A stretch of DNA of 64,000 nt from Sphingobacteriales bacterium (GCA_003963365.1 RXJG01000004.1:1122554-1186553), one strand, 5' to 3'. Shown: positions 54,289 to 63,857, numbered from the stretch's first letter. Translations and numbers: made by a program. The notes: generated by a model from the letters alone, not told the origin.

Positions 54289-55635
54289 ATGACATTATTA
54301 GCAATAGACTGGGGTGTAGTAGGAATAAAAGCCGGTCAATTAATTTTATGCTTATCCATTTTAGTGATCCTTCATGAACTGGGACATTTCTTACCTGCAA
54401 AATGGTTTAAATGCCGGGTAGAAAAATTTTATCTTTTTTTTGATCCCTGGTTTTCCCTGTTCAAAAAGAAAGTTGGCGAAACATTTTATGGTATAGGTTG
54501 GTTGCCATTAGGTGGTTATGTTAAGATATCAGGCATGATTGATGAGAGCATGGATAAAGAACAACTGAAACAACCGGCGCAACCATGGGAATTCAGAAGT
54601 AAACCGGCCTGGCAAAGATTAATTATAATGATAGGCGGGGTAACAGTGAATTTGATTTTAGGATTTTTCCTTTTCGCTATGATACTCTGGACATGGGGCG
54701 AAGATTATGTACCAACTGAAAATTTAAAGTATGGGGTGTATGCAGATAGCCTGGGAACCAGGATTGGTGTAAAAGATGGTGACCGTATTATTGCCGTTAA
54801 TAATAAGAAAATTGAAAAAGTTGGAACAGTAGGTACTGAAATTATTATGAACCAGGCAAAACAAATTACTATTGAAAGAAACGGTGAACAAAAAGTATTA
54901 GATATTCCGGAAGGCTTCATAAGGCAATTAATAAAGAATAAACTGGGTGGCTTTACGTATGTACGTTTTCCGCTTATCGTTGACTCGGTTTTGCCTGCTG
55001 CCCGTATTAGTAATGGAAATTTGTTGAAAGGAGACAGGGTAATAAATTATAATGGAACTCCTATAACTTATTCAACTGATTTGCCAAAGGATGAAATAAA
55101 AAATAAAACAATAACGCTGAAGTTGCTCCGTAATGATAAGGACACAGTTTCTGCAGATGTTTATTTTAATGAAAAATCGGAAACAAATATTGCATTCCAG
55201 CCAATGAATAAAGTTTTAGGTAACAGGCATATTGATTATACATTTGCCCAATCTTTACCGGCGGGTGTTTCAAAAGGCTGGCATACGCTGGTGATGAATG
55301 TAAAAAACTTTAAACTCTTATTTACTTCAAAAGAAGTGAAACCCAGCGATTCATTGGGTAGTTTTCTCAGCATCGGAAGCATGTTTGCACCAAAATGGGA
55401 TTGGCAAATTTTCTGGAGTATGACGGCATTATTAAGCATTGTATTGGCATTTATGAATATTCTGCCTATTCCCGGCCTGGATGGTGGGCACGTGGTGTTT
55501 ACGGTATATGAAATGATTACCGGGCATAAACCCAGCGATAAGTTTATGGAATATGCACAGATGGTGGGTATGGTAATTCTGCTCGGTTTAATGGCTTACG
55601 CACTTGGCCTGGATATATTCCGGTTTTTTAAATAA
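54289..55635 (+). CDS. rseP: Site-2 protease RseP
   Basis: This inner-membrane zinc protease cuts anti-sigma factors or signal peptide remnants. The 448-residue protein has the zinc motif HELGH at His29-Glu30-His33 in the first membrane helix, a PDZ-like periplasmic region (about 140-330, with LGTRIGVKDGDRIIAVNNKKI and GNLLKGDRVINYNGTPI suggesting two PDZ units), and the third zinc ligand in NILPIPGLDGGHV followed by a final helix. The length and order match the family. A strong terminator follows. Confidence 0.96.
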   Translation: MTLLAIDWGVVGIKAGQLILCLSILVILHELGHFLPAKWFKCRVEKFYLFFDPWFSLFKKKVGETFYGIGWLPLGGYVKISGMIDESMDKEQLKQPAQPWEFRSKPAWQRLIIMIGGVTVNLILGFFLFAMILWTWGEDYVPTENLKYGVYADSLGTRIGVKDGDRIIAVNNKKIEKVGTVGTEIIMNQAKQITIERNGEQKVLDIPEGFIRQLIKNKLGGFTYVRFPLIVDSVLPAARISNGNLLKGDRVINYNGTPITYSTDLPKDEIKNKTITLKLLRNDKDTVSADVYFNEKSETNIAFQPMNKVLGNRHIDYTFAQSLPAGVSKGWHTLVMNVKNFKLLFTSKEVKPSDSLGSFLSIGSMFAPKWDWQIFWSMTALLSIVLAFMNILPIPGLDGGHVVFTVYEMITGHKPSDKFMEYAQMVGMVILLGLMAYALGLDIFRFFK

Positions 55636-55652
55636 TTCAGCAAAAAAATTAT

Positions 55653-55690
55653 AAAAGGCTGCCCTCTTTCTGGGGCAGCCTTTTCTTTTT
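55653..55690 (+). terminator. Terminator of rseP
   Basis: AAAAGGCTGCCC and GGGCAGCCTTTT form a 12-bp stem with an 8-nt loop, followed by CTTTTT. Confidence 0.9.
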
Positions 55691-55819
55691 GTATTGCAGC
55701 TTAAATCCAAAAACCTGCAGTTCATCGTATTTATTATACAGTTCACCTGATACTGGTTTTTACAGGTATTAAATTGATGCATCTTTACACTGTAATTAAA
55801 CCTTAAATCTAAAAGAAGA

Positions 55820-55936
55820 ATGAAGATGAAAAAGATAAGTGAGCTGGGATATAATGAAAAAATAAGAGCGGCCTGGTTATTAGCCTTATTTTTTACAGTA
55901 GTTGGGTTGATTGTGGCAATAACCAGTGGGAAATAA
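55820..55936 (+). CDS. 38-residue single-helix membrane peptide
   Basis: The ATG at 55820 follows AAAGAAGA, a plausible weak ribosome-binding site. The product has a basic start (MKMKKISELGYNEKIR), then one hydrophobic helix of about 20 residues (AAWLLALFFTVVGLIVAI) and ends TSGK. A clear terminator starts 60 bp after the stop, so the unit has its own end signal and looks like a real small gene. No family is recognised; small single-helix proteins often modify membrane complexes, but that is not shown here. Confidence 0.65.
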   Translation: MKMKKISELGYNEKIRAAWLLALFFTVVGLIVAITSGK

Positions 55937-55995
55937 ATAAGTCATTTCTATTTTTCTTCAGATATTTTTCTCATAGCAGTTAGTTTTGGTAAGCG

Positions 55996-56023
55996 GTCCT
56001 TGTTTCTACAAGGACTTTTTTTT
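55996..56023 (+). terminator. Terminator after the small membrane peptide gene
   Basis: GTCCTTG and CAAGGAC form a 7-bp stem with a 6-nt loop, followed by eight T residues. Confidence 0.85.
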
Positions 56024-56079
56024 AGTTGGCCGTAATGAGTTTTAACTAAATCATTCTTTAAATAAATAAAGTAATAAGT

Positions 56080-56087
56080 TAATTTTG
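56080..56087 (+). promoter_or_regulatory. Putative ssrA -7 box
   Basis: TAATTTTG matches TAnnTTTG. The predicted start (~56093) lies at the beginning of a heptad array and 38 nt before the mature tmRNA end. No -33 TTG is seen. Confidence 0.5.
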
Positions 56088-56094
56088 CATTCCA

Positions 56095-56122
56095 CATCTG
56101 ACATCGAACATCCGGCATCAGA
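56095..56122. repeat. Heptanucleotide tandem array upstream of ssrA
   Basis: Four 7-bp units: CATCTGA, CATCGAA, CATCCGG and CATCAGA. It lies between the -7 box and the mature 5' end of tmRNA. Confidence 0.82.
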
Positions 56123-56130
56123 TATATAAT

Positions 56131-56503
56131 GGGGCTGTTCTGGCTTTGACAGCATAGATCTTTGAAAGTGTAAGCATGCCCTGCGTTGCGTAATTAGCAG
56201 GATAATCTGAATACGAAAACTTTAAATGGCAATACTCAGTATGCCATGGCTGCCTAATCAGTGATTAAGTAGTCATTAGGGCCGCCGAACAGGTTGATCT
56301 GTTACCATGTTCCGCCGCCGACTAAAAAACAAAACAGGTTGCTGCAACAACAGGCTGTGACGGTTGCTTAAGATGTATCCAGCTACGGAAATAATTGGTT
56401 TGTTTGGTTCCGGTTATTTCCCGACAATTAATTCCAAAATAAGCATGTAGAAAGCTTTTGGAGAATATGTTTGGACCAGGGTTCGACTCCCTGCAGCTCC
56501 ACC
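56131..56503 (+). ncRNA. ssrA: Transfer-messenger RNA
   Basis: tmRNA rescues stalled ribosomes and tags their peptides. The 5' end GGGGCTGTTCTGGCTTTGAC and the 3' end with TTCGACTCC (T arm) and CAGCTCC form the acceptor stem; CCA is not fully encoded. The tag frame runs from GGC at 56228 to TAA at 56255 and reads GNTQYAMAA, ending in AMAA as in other Cytophagia/Chitinophagia-type tags rather than ALAA. Pseudoknot-forming GC-rich stretches follow. The total is about 373 nt. A terminator follows immediately. Confidence 0.97.
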
Positions 56504-56506
56504 TTC

Positions 56507-56537
56507 GCCGTATAGTTTACACTATGCGGCTTTTTTA
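56507..56537 (+). terminator. Terminator of ssrA
   Basis: GCCGTATAGT and ACTATGCGGC form a 10-bp stem with a 4-nt loop and end in six T residues. Confidence 0.9.
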
Positions 56538-56858
56538 TTGATAATATTTTTTCACTTCTAATTTTTTTCGGGTAACTACAATCGTAACCCCGTTAGTAGA
56601 TATAGGTGATTTCATTTTTGCACTTTGTTGAAAAATTAATAACATTCCGTTAAGGTTATTTCCCTATATTGAACAATAATTCAGAAATCAACCGTGTCCC
56701 TCTCTTAACTTATCTCCCGTACTTACCTGCTATCCTTTATTCGATTTTCCGGTCAGCCGGGTTGAATGCTTTGTAATACCTGTTGAGATAGTATTGCCTT
56801 GTGGTGAATGATCAAAACTTAGTTTGACAATTATATTACCATAACCAAAACAATCACT
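56538..56858. other. Intergenic region between ssrA and the SGNH gene
   Basis: These 321 bp show no open frame, hairpin or repeat that I can support, and no clean promoter match for the downstream gene. Confidence 0.5.
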
Positions 56859-57893
56859 ATGCCCAACCAACCATTAGCTAAAGCAGCATTACTGATGCTG
56901 GTAATTGTTGTTGTTGCAGTTACCAGTTGGGAAATCCATCTCCGCAATCAAGGCTTTGATACTACTTATTATGATGATCCTGCACTATGGGCCCACAAAA
57001 GAAAGATGGTATATGAACCATCCGATAAAGCCACTGTATTCAGTGGTTCATCCCGCATCAAATTTGATACGGATATTGACACATGGGAATCCGTTACAGG
57101 GGAACATGCTATACAATTAGCTTGTGTAGGCAGTACACCACTACCGGTGCTGGATAACCTTGCCAATGATGAAAAGTTTAAAGGCAAACTTATTGTTGAT
57201 GTTGTGGAAGGATTATTTTTTTCCATCCATGGTGCTGATGACCGGCCGGTGAGGAATATTAAATATTACAAAGAAGAAACACCAGCACAGTGGGCCAGTT
57301 TTCACATTAATCATTTGCTGGAATCACAATTGGTTTTTTTGGATAAAGAATGGAATTCTCTGGGAGCAAAATTAGATGAGCTGCCATTGAAAGACAGGCC
57401 GGGGGTACAAAACTTTAAAGGATTCCCTTCTGATTTTGGAAGAGTAAAATTCAGCAGGCAGGAATTTATGACCGATAAAATGGCTGCTGATACTTCCATT
57501 TCAAACAAAGTGATCGCTATCTGGCAAATGTTTGGAAGAGCCAATACCACTCCACCCATAACCGGCAAACCACTGGACTCTCTTTTTGCGGCTATCAAAA
57601 CTTCTGTTGACAAAATAAAGGCAAGAGGTGGTAAAGTGATTTTTGTACGACCACCTTCCAGTGGAGGCTATAGGGCCGCTGAGAGAAAGTTTTTTCCAAG
57701 AGAAGCTTATTGGGATAAATTATTGGCCGCTACCAGTATAGAAGGAATTCATTATGAAGATTATCCCGTATTGGCCAAACTTACCTGTCCCGAGGAGTCT
57801 CATTTAAAACAAAGTGATGCTAAAGTATTTACCAGTGAATTAATAAAAATATTGAAGGAGAAAGGATGGTTTAATACGTCCGCAACTAAATAA
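56859..57893 (+). CDS. SGNH-like periplasmic partner of an MBOAT acyltransferase
   Basis: This 344-residue protein has an N-terminal membrane anchor or signal (about 7-25) and a periplasmic domain. FSGSSRIKFDTDID resembles the GxS block of SGNH/AlgJ/DltD-type proteins. GGKVIFVRPPSSGGYRAAERKFFPREAYWDKL matches the block-V side seen in such partners, and CPEESHL near the end fits an acid-x-x-His motif with Glu in place of Asp. The gene lies 30 bp upstream of the MBOAT gene. Together they probably acylate a surface glycan, with the MBOAT moving the acyl group across the membrane and this protein transferring it. The acceptor is unknown. Confidence 0.75.
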   Translation: MPNQPLAKAALLMLVIVVVAVTSWEIHLRNQGFDTTYYDDPALWAHKRKMVYEPSDKATVFSGSSRIKFDTDIDTWESVTGEHAIQLACVGSTPLPVLDNLANDEKFKGKLIVDVVEGLFFSIHGADDRPVRNIKYYKEETPAQWASFHINHLLESQLVFLDKEWNSLGAKLDELPLKDRPGVQNFKGFPSDFGRVKFSRQEFMTDKMAADTSISNKVIAIWQMFGRANTTPPITGKPLDSLFAAIKTSVDKIKARGGKVIFVRPPSSGGYRAAERKFFPREAYWDKLLAATSIEGIHYEDYPVLAKLTCPEESHLKQSDAKVFTSELIKILKEKGWFNTSATK

Positions 57894-57923
57894 TCCCATT
57901 ACCAAACAACTCAATAATTTTTT

Positions 57924-59405
57924 ATGGTTTTCAACTCATATACATTCGTCGTTTTTTTCATTATTATATTGATTTTGCATAATCTCCCATTCAGCTGGAA
58001 AACGAAAAAGATAAACCTCCTTATCGCCAGCTATATATTTTATGCCGCATGGAACCCGCCATTCATTTTATTATTATGGATGTCAACGGTAATTGACTTC
58101 TTTGTGGGCCGTGCATTATATACGCAAACCAATGTGCGTAAGAAAAGGTTACTGCTCGTAATCAGTTTGATTGGTAACCTGGGTATGCTTTGCTTTTTTA
58201 AATATGGTACATTCCTGCTGGATAATTTTGTTACCGTTGTAAATGCTATTGGGTGGAATTTTCATCCTGCCAAACCTAGTATTATATTACCGGCCGGTAT
58301 TTCTTTTTATACGTTTACCACATTGTGTTATACCATTGATATGTATCACAAGAAAAGTGAACCGGTTAAGAAATTACTCGACTTCTCATTGTTTGTTACA
58401 TTTTTCCCGCACTTAGTGGCGGGGCCGATTGTTCGTCCGCCGCAGTTAGTACCGCAGTTTGAAACGGAGAGAAAGGCAACAAAGAAAATGATGCTCGAAG
58501 GGTTGTTTTTAATTTCTGTAGGATTATTTATGAAAGTAGTATTAGCCGATAGTATGCTGTCAGCCACGGCTAATGATGTATTTGGAAACCCCGGCAAGTT
58601 GCCGGCATTAGATGCATGGATGGGAGTACTCGCTTTCTCCGGGCAGATATTCTTTGATTTCTCTGGTTATTCAACCTGTGCGGTTGGAGCCGCTATGTGT
58701 CTCGGATTTTGGTTACCACAAAACTTTTTATATCCTTATGCAGCAACAGGCTTCTCCGATTTTTGGAAACGATGGCATATTACATTATCGGCCTGGCTAA
58801 GAGATTATTTATACATACCATTGGGCGGTAACCGTAAAGGTAAAGTCAGAACGTATATAAATCTTATGCTCACCATGTTGTTAGGCGGATTATGGCATGG
58901 AGCTAACTGGACCTTTGTTGTATGGGGAGGATTGCATGGATTTTATTTATGGGTGGAGAAAGCCATTGCCGATTTACGTCACGATAAAGTAGCGGCTATA
59001 GCTGCTACACCAGCTGGCGAAGTAGGTGTATTAGGCCCGGTACCTGAAATGCTGAAACCAAAAATCTTCCGCAACTTTTTAATAGCAATGGCTACTTTCT
59101 TTTTAATTAACGTAACATGGGTTTTCTTCAGGGCAACTAATTTTCATGATGCATGGAGTGTGCTCACGGCTATGTTTGGTTTTACCAAAGGCGGTGAAGC
59201 CATGCTTACCACACTGGCAATTTATAAAGTGATTATCATTGTAACAGGTATGGTGATTGTGAGCTGGATCATGCGTGACAAAAAAGTACTGGAAGTAATT
59301 TATAAACTTCCCTGGTGGCTGGTTGGCTTATTCTGGACCATCATTGTATTACTGATTATTTGGAGCCAGGAGAGCAGCAGTTCGTTTATTTATTTCCAGT
59401 TTTAA
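57924..59405 (+). CDS. MBOAT family O-acyltransferase
   Basis: This 493-residue integral membrane protein has about ten helices and the AlgI/DltB-type signatures: PAGISFYTFTTLCYTIDMY, FFPHLVAGPIVRP, DFSGYSTCAVGAA, FSDFWKRWHITLSAWLRDYLYIPLGGNRKG and LGGLWHGANWTFVVWGGLHG with the catalytic His. The family passes acetyl or other acyl groups from the cytoplasm to extracytoplasmic polysaccharides. It is coupled with the preceding SGNH-like gene. A convergent terminator separates it from gamma-glutamyltransferase. Confidence 0.93.
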   Translation: MVFNSYTFVVFFIIILILHNLPFSWKTKKINLLIASYIFYAAWNPPFILLLWMSTVIDFFVGRALYTQTNVRKKRLLLVISLIGNLGMLCFFKYGTFLLDNFVTVVNAIGWNFHPAKPSIILPAGISFYTFTTLCYTIDMYHKKSEPVKKLLDFSLFVTFFPHLVAGPIVRPPQLVPQFETERKATKKMMLEGLFLISVGLFMKVVLADSMLSATANDVFGNPGKLPALDAWMGVLAFSGQIFFDFSGYSTCAVGAAMCLGFWLPQNFLYPYAATGFSDFWKRWHITLSAWLRDYLYIPLGGNRKGKVRTYINLMLTMLLGGLWHGANWTFVVWGGLHGFYLWVEKAIADLRHDKVAAIAATPAGEVGVLGPVPEMLKPKIFRNFLIAMATFFLINVTWVFFRATNFHDAWSVLTAMFGFTKGGEAMLTTLAIYKVIIIVTGMVIVSWIMRDKKVLEVIYKLPWWLVGLFWTIIVLLIIWSQESSSSFIYFQF

Positions 59406-59426
59406 ATAAACAGGGGATCACAATAA

Positions 59427-59456
59427 AATGGCCTTCTTAATTAAAAGAAGGCCATT
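59427..59456. terminator. Bidirectional terminator after the MBOAT gene
   Basis: AATGGCCTTCTT and AAGAAGGCCATT form a 12-bp perfect stem with a 6-nt loop between convergent genes. Confidence 0.88.
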
Positions 59457-59485
59457 ATGTTATTAATGAATAAAAATAATTCAGA

Positions 59486-61201
59486 TTAATATCCTTCCGC
59501 ATCATCATCTCCACGGTGATCACCCACTGCTTCAATCTTCATTGTTTTGCTATTGGGTAAATAATTCACCTTTATCATTTCTGTTCTTCCAATCGCTCCT
59601 CTTTCTTTAATAGTGTAACCCATCTGTACTAATTTTTCCTTTGTTGTTTCCGGAAATCCTTTTTCAACAAACAATATATCGGGCAACCACTGGTGATGAA
59701 ACTTTGGTTTATTAACGGCATCTTCTGTACTCAACCCAAAATCAATCACATTAACAATGCTCTGAATAACAGATGTGGGAATAGTGGTACCGCCGGGAGT
59801 ACCTACCACTAAATAGGGTTTATTATTTTTTAACACAATTGAAGGAGCCATCGAACTTAGCATTCTTTTATTGGGAGCAATAGCGTTGGCTTCGCCACCT
59901 ATTGCACCGTACATATTAGGAACACCGGGTTTAATACTAAAATCATCCATTTCATTATTTAAAATAAATCCTGCACCGCCAACTACTGTCCTGCTGCCAA
60001 AGCCACCATTGAGTGTAGTAGTGATGGAAACACAATTACCCCATTTGTCGATAATACTGAAGTGTGTAGTTTCTTCACTCTCGCTAATATTACCTGCCTG
60101 TGTTGTTTTACTGTTGCCTGCTTTGCCCGGCTCATAATCGGCCATGCGTTCAGTAAGATATTTATCACTTATTAATGTTTTAACCGGCACTTTTACAAAA
60201 TCGGGGTCACCCATAAACTTTGCCCGGTCAGCATATGCTCTTCTTTCGGCTTCTGTCATTAACTGTACTGCTTCAGGTGATTGAAAACTGTATTTAGAAA
60301 GTCCTTTCATTTCAGCAATCTTCAATACCTGTGGTAAAATGATACTGCCACTGCCGGGTAATGGCATGGTGATGATGGTGTAATCTTTTTTGTATTTAAA
60401 TTCAACTGCTGTTCTTACAGCCGCTTTATAATTTTTTAAATCATCTAATGTAATAATGCCACCACCTCTTTGCATTTCAGCCACAATCAGCTCAGCTGTT
60501 TTACCTTCATAAAAACCTTTCTCACCAAGATCTCTTACTCTTTTTAAAGTTGCTGCTAAATCTTTTTGAATTAAAGTATCACCGGCTTTCCATAAACCTT
60601 CTTTTACAAATACAGGTGTAACCGTATTGAGTTTAATAAACTGATCTTTTAAATGATTAAAATCGCTGGCCTCACTTTCTGTAATCGCATGTCCTTTCTC
60701 CGCTAAATCAATAGCGGGTTGTATTAATGTTTTAAAAGGAAGTTTAGCATATTTATAAATAGCAAATATGCCGGCGATAGTACCCGGAATACCGGCTGCC
60801 AAATGACCATCTTCTGAAAGTTTATCTTTTGGATTCCCGTTCGCATCTAAATACATATCTCTTCCTGCTTTGCCCGGTGCTTTCTCCCTGAAATCAATGG
60901 CAATATTTTTCCCGCTGTTAGTACGGGCCACCATAAAACCACCACCGCCAATATTACCGGCATCAGGATACACTACTGCTAATGCCAGTTGAGTAGCGAT
61001 AGCAGCATCAAACGCATTACCGCCTTTTTTCAGCATCAGCAAACCGGCATTACTGGCTAATGGATGAGCAGAAACCACTGCACCTTTTGCGCAATTGATT
61101 TTTTTCTGCACATTGTATTTGTATGCCTGTACCGTTCTTGGTTGTGCTATAAGCAGGCTTACAAAAACGAAAGCCGCTGCTGTTGTTATTATCCGCTTCA
61201 T
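59486..61201 (-). CDS. ggt: Gamma-glutamyltransferase
   Basis: This periplasmic Ntn hydrolase cleaves glutathione and other gamma-glutamyl compounds. The ATG at 61201 opens a signal peptide (MKRIITTAAAFVFVSLLIAQ); the earlier ATG at 61267 adds 22 residues and is less likely. Motifs include KGAVVSAHPLASNAGLLMLKKGGNAFDAAIA, NIGGGGFMVART, IDFREKAPG, the self-cleavage site SEETTHFSIID with the catalytic Thr after Glu-Thr, GSRTVVGGAGFILNNEMDDF and SSMAPSIVL. The length (571) is normal. Confidence 0.95.
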   Translation of the reverse strand: MKRIITTAAAFVFVSLLIAQPRTVQAYKYNVQKKINCAKGAVVSAHPLASNAGLLMLKKGGNAFDAAIATQLALAVVYPDAGNIGGGGFMVARTNSGKNIAIDFREKAPGKAGRDMYLDANGNPKDKLSEDGHLAAGIPGTIAGIFAIYKYAKLPFKTLIQPAIDLAEKGHAITESEASDFNHLKDQFIKLNTVTPVFVKEGLWKAGDTLIQKDLAATLKRVRDLGEKGFYEGKTAELIVAEMQRGGGIITLDDLKNYKAAVRTAVEFKYKKDYTIITMPLPGSGSIILPQVLKIAEMKGLSKYSFQSPEAVQLMTEAERRAYADRAKFMGDPDFVKVPVKTLISDKYLTERMADYEPGKAGNSKTTQAGNISESEETTHFSIIDKWGNCVSITTTLNGGFGSRTVVGGAGFILNNEMDDFSIKPGVPNMYGAIGGEANAIAPNKRMLSSMAPSIVLKNNKPYLVVGTPGGTTIPTSVIQSIVNVIDFGLSTEDAVNKPKFHHQWLPDILFVEKGFPETTKEKLVQMGYTIKERGAIGRTEMIKVNYLPNSKTMKIEAVGDHRGDDDAEGY

Positions 61202-61300
61202 ATTTTTTGATGAGTGGTTGATTATTCCATAAAAATATGGTAATTCAAAGAATTTCTTTCCCGCCATTTGGCTATTTTCGATGCTATTAATTTATAAACG

Positions 61301-63805
61301 ATGAGAAAAATATGCCTGTTTATCTTATTAGCATTTTCTGCTAACTGTTTTGCACAATTACAATCACCCGAACAATTTTTAGGCTACAAGGTTGGAACAA
61401 AGTACACACCACACTGGAAAGTAGTAAGCTATTTTCAACAGGTGGCGGCGGCTTCACCCGCTACGGTAAAGCTGGAGAAATACGGAGAAACCAATGAAGG
61501 AAGACCATTGATGCTTGCCTTTATTGCCACACCGGAGAACCTGCAACGACTGGATGACATCCGCAAAAATAACTTACGCCTGACAGGCACCCTTACTGAT
61601 AAACCAGCTGATGAAAATAGTCCCGCCATTGTTTGGTTGAGTTATAATGTACATGGCAATGAAGCTTCTTCCACGGAGGCATCAATGCTTACCTTATACG
61701 CTTTGGTTAACCCTGCCGAAACGAGAACAAAAGAATGGTTAAAGAATACTGTAGTGGTTATTGATCCCTGTATAAACCCGGATGGCCGTGACCGTTATGT
61801 TAACTGGTATAATAGTGTGGTGGGAAAAAATATGAACGTATCTGCCATTAGCCGTGAACACAGTGAGCCATGGCCGGGAGGAAGAACCAATCATTACAAT
61901 TTTGATCTCAACCGTGACTGGGCATGGCAAACACAAATAGAAACACAGCAACGCATGAAGCAATATAACCAGTGGTTACCACAGGTGCATGTGGATTTTC
62001 ATGAGCAGGGATATAATCAGCCCTATTATTTTGCTCCGGCTGCTGAGCCTTTTCACGAAGTAATTACTAACTGGCAAAGAGAGTTTCAAAATTTAATAGG
62101 CAAAAACAATGCAAAATACTTTGATGCCAATGGCTGGTTGTATTTTACCAAAGAACGTTTTGATCTCTTTTATCCCAGCTATGGCGATACTTATCCCATT
62201 TACAATGGCGCCATCGGTATGACCTTTGAGCAGGGTGGTATCCGTGCCGGGCTGGGGATTATTAACCAGGCAGGCGATACCTTAACACTGGTTGACCGTG
62301 CCACTCATCACTTCACCAATAGTTTAAGCACTATAGAAGTAAGCTCCGCCAATGCAGCGAGACTGGTAAAAGAGTTTAAAAAGTTTTATACAGATGCCCG
62401 TACAAACGGGGTGGGAGAATATAAAACCTATGTAATAAAAGCAACCGATAAATCAACAATCGGCGCCCTTTTGAGTTTGTTAAATAAAAACGATATACAG
62501 TTTTCGTACGCAAGCAAGGCAACAGCCAGCGGATATAATTATCTGTCAGGCAAAGAAGAAAGTTTCAATGTTACTAATGATGATATTGTAATTTCAGCAT
62601 ACCAGCCACGTTCTACTTTGCTGAGAGTGTTATTTGAACCAAAATCAAAAATATCTGATTCGGCTACTTACGATATAACGGCATGGTCTTTACCTTACGC
62701 TTATGGTTTGCAAACTTATGGTTGCAAACAAAAATTAGCCACCACGCAGGCTGATGTAAGATTAGACAGCCGCCAGTTAGAGAATAATGCGTATGCCTAT
62801 GCCGTAAGATGGAACGGAGTTAGCAGCGCCAAACTATTAGGTGCCTTAATACAGGCAGGAGTTAAAGTACGGTTTGCAGAAAATGCTTTTGCGGTGGATG
62901 GAAGAGCCTATGACAGGGGAACACTCATCATCACCCATACCTCCAACAAATCATTTGAAGGCAGGTTAGGCTTACTGGTAAATAACCTGGCAGCCAAATA
63001 CGGTGTACAGGCCGAACCCGTAAGCACCGGTTTTGTAGATAAGGGGAATGATTTTGGAAGTCCTGCTGTGCATATCATTACCAAACCCAATGTGGTGCTG
63101 CTTACCGGTAACGGAGTTTCGTCACTGGCAGCAGGAGAGATATGGCATTTTTTTGAACAGCAGTTAGATTATCCCATCTCATTAGTAAATGCAGAAGAGT
63201 TTGGCAGAATTAATTTAGCTGATGTTAATGTAATCATCATGCCCGATGGCAATTATAAATTCATTAGCGATAAAGGCCAGTCCGATAAATTAAAAGAATG
63301 GGTAAGTAAAGGTGGTAAATTAATTGCACTGGAAAATGCAGCCGTACAATTAGCCAATGCAGACTGGGGAATGAAACTAAAGAAAGATGATGATAAAAAA
63401 GACGATAAGAAAGATGACTATGCCAGCATAAAACTGTTCGAAGAAAGAGAAAGGGATTTTTTAAAAGGCAATATACCCGGCTCTATTTATAAAGTAGAGC
63501 TGGACAATACACATCCGCTGGCATTTGGTTATCCTAAATATTATTACACCTTAAAAATGGATGATAATATGGGTGAGTTTATGAAAGATGGCGGATGGAA
63601 TGTTGGGGTGATAAAGAAAGATGCACAGATAGCAGGCTTTGTAGGGTATAAACTAAAAGAAAAACTGAAAGATGGTTTATTGTTCGGCGTGCAGGATATG
63701 GGCAGCGGTCATGTGGTTTATTTGTTAGATGATATCATCTTCCGCAGTTTTTGGGAGAATGGGAAGTTGATGTTGTGTAATGCGGTGTTCCTGGTAGGGC
63801 AGTAA
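61301..63805 (+). CDS. Exported M14 family zinc carboxypeptidase
   Basis: This 834-residue protein has a signal peptide (1-18, ending CFAQ) and an M14-type domain (about 25-330). YNVHGNEASSTEASML carries the HxxE zinc ligands, DPCINPDGRDRYVNWYN and NFDLNRDWAWQTQIETQ hold substrate Arg/Asn residues, and HVDFHEQG carries the third zinc His. FEQGGIRAGLGI probably holds the catalytic Glu. A long C-terminal region (about 350-834) includes a Lys/Asp-rich loop and a glutamine amidotransferase-like fold pattern (LLTGNGVSSLAAGEIWHFFEQ). The substrate is unknown. It is divergent from ggt, which lies 100 bp away. Confidence 0.92.
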   Translation: MRKICLFILLAFSANCFAQLQSPEQFLGYKVGTKYTPHWKVVSYFQQVAAASPATVKLEKYGETNEGRPLMLAFIATPENLQRLDDIRKNNLRLTGTLTDKPADENSPAIVWLSYNVHGNEASSTEASMLTLYALVNPAETRTKEWLKNTVVVIDPCINPDGRDRYVNWYNSVVGKNMNVSAISREHSEPWPGGRTNHYNFDLNRDWAWQTQIETQQRMKQYNQWLPQVHVDFHEQGYNQPYYFAPAAEPFHEVITNWQREFQNLIGKNNAKYFDANGWLYFTKERFDLFYPSYGDTYPIYNGAIGMTFEQGGIRAGLGIINQAGDTLTLVDRATHHFTNSLSTIEVSSANAARLVKEFKKFYTDARTNGVGEYKTYVIKATDKSTIGALLSLLNKNDIQFSYASKATASGYNYLSGKEESFNVTNDDIVISAYQPRSTLLRVLFEPKSKISDSATYDITAWSLPYAYGLQTYGCKQKLATTQADVRLDSRQLENNAYAYAVRWNGVSSAKLLGALIQAGVKVRFAENAFAVDGRAYDRGTLIITHTSNKSFEGRLGLLVNNLAAKYGVQAEPVSTGFVDKGNDFGSPAVHIITKPNVVLLTGNGVSSLAAGEIWHFFEQQLDYPISLVNAEEFGRINLADVNVIIMPDGNYKFISDKGQSDKLKEWVSKGGKLIALENAAVQLANADWGMKLKKDDDKKDDKKDDYASIKLFEERERDFLKGNIPGSIYKVELDNTHPLAFGYPKYYYTLKMDDNMGEFMKDGGWNVGVIKKDAQIAGFVGYKLKEKLKDGLLFGVQDMGSGHVVYLLDDIIFRSFWENGKLMLCNAVFLVGQ

Positions 63806-63829
63806 AAACTCAAAGAAATACTTTTTCGC

Positions 63830-63857
63830 AAGCGGAACAGCCTGTTCCGCTTTTTTA
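63830..63857 (+). terminator. Terminator of the M14 gene
   Basis: AGCGGAACA and TGTTCCGCT pair around a 3-nt loop and are followed by a T-run. Confidence 0.88.
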
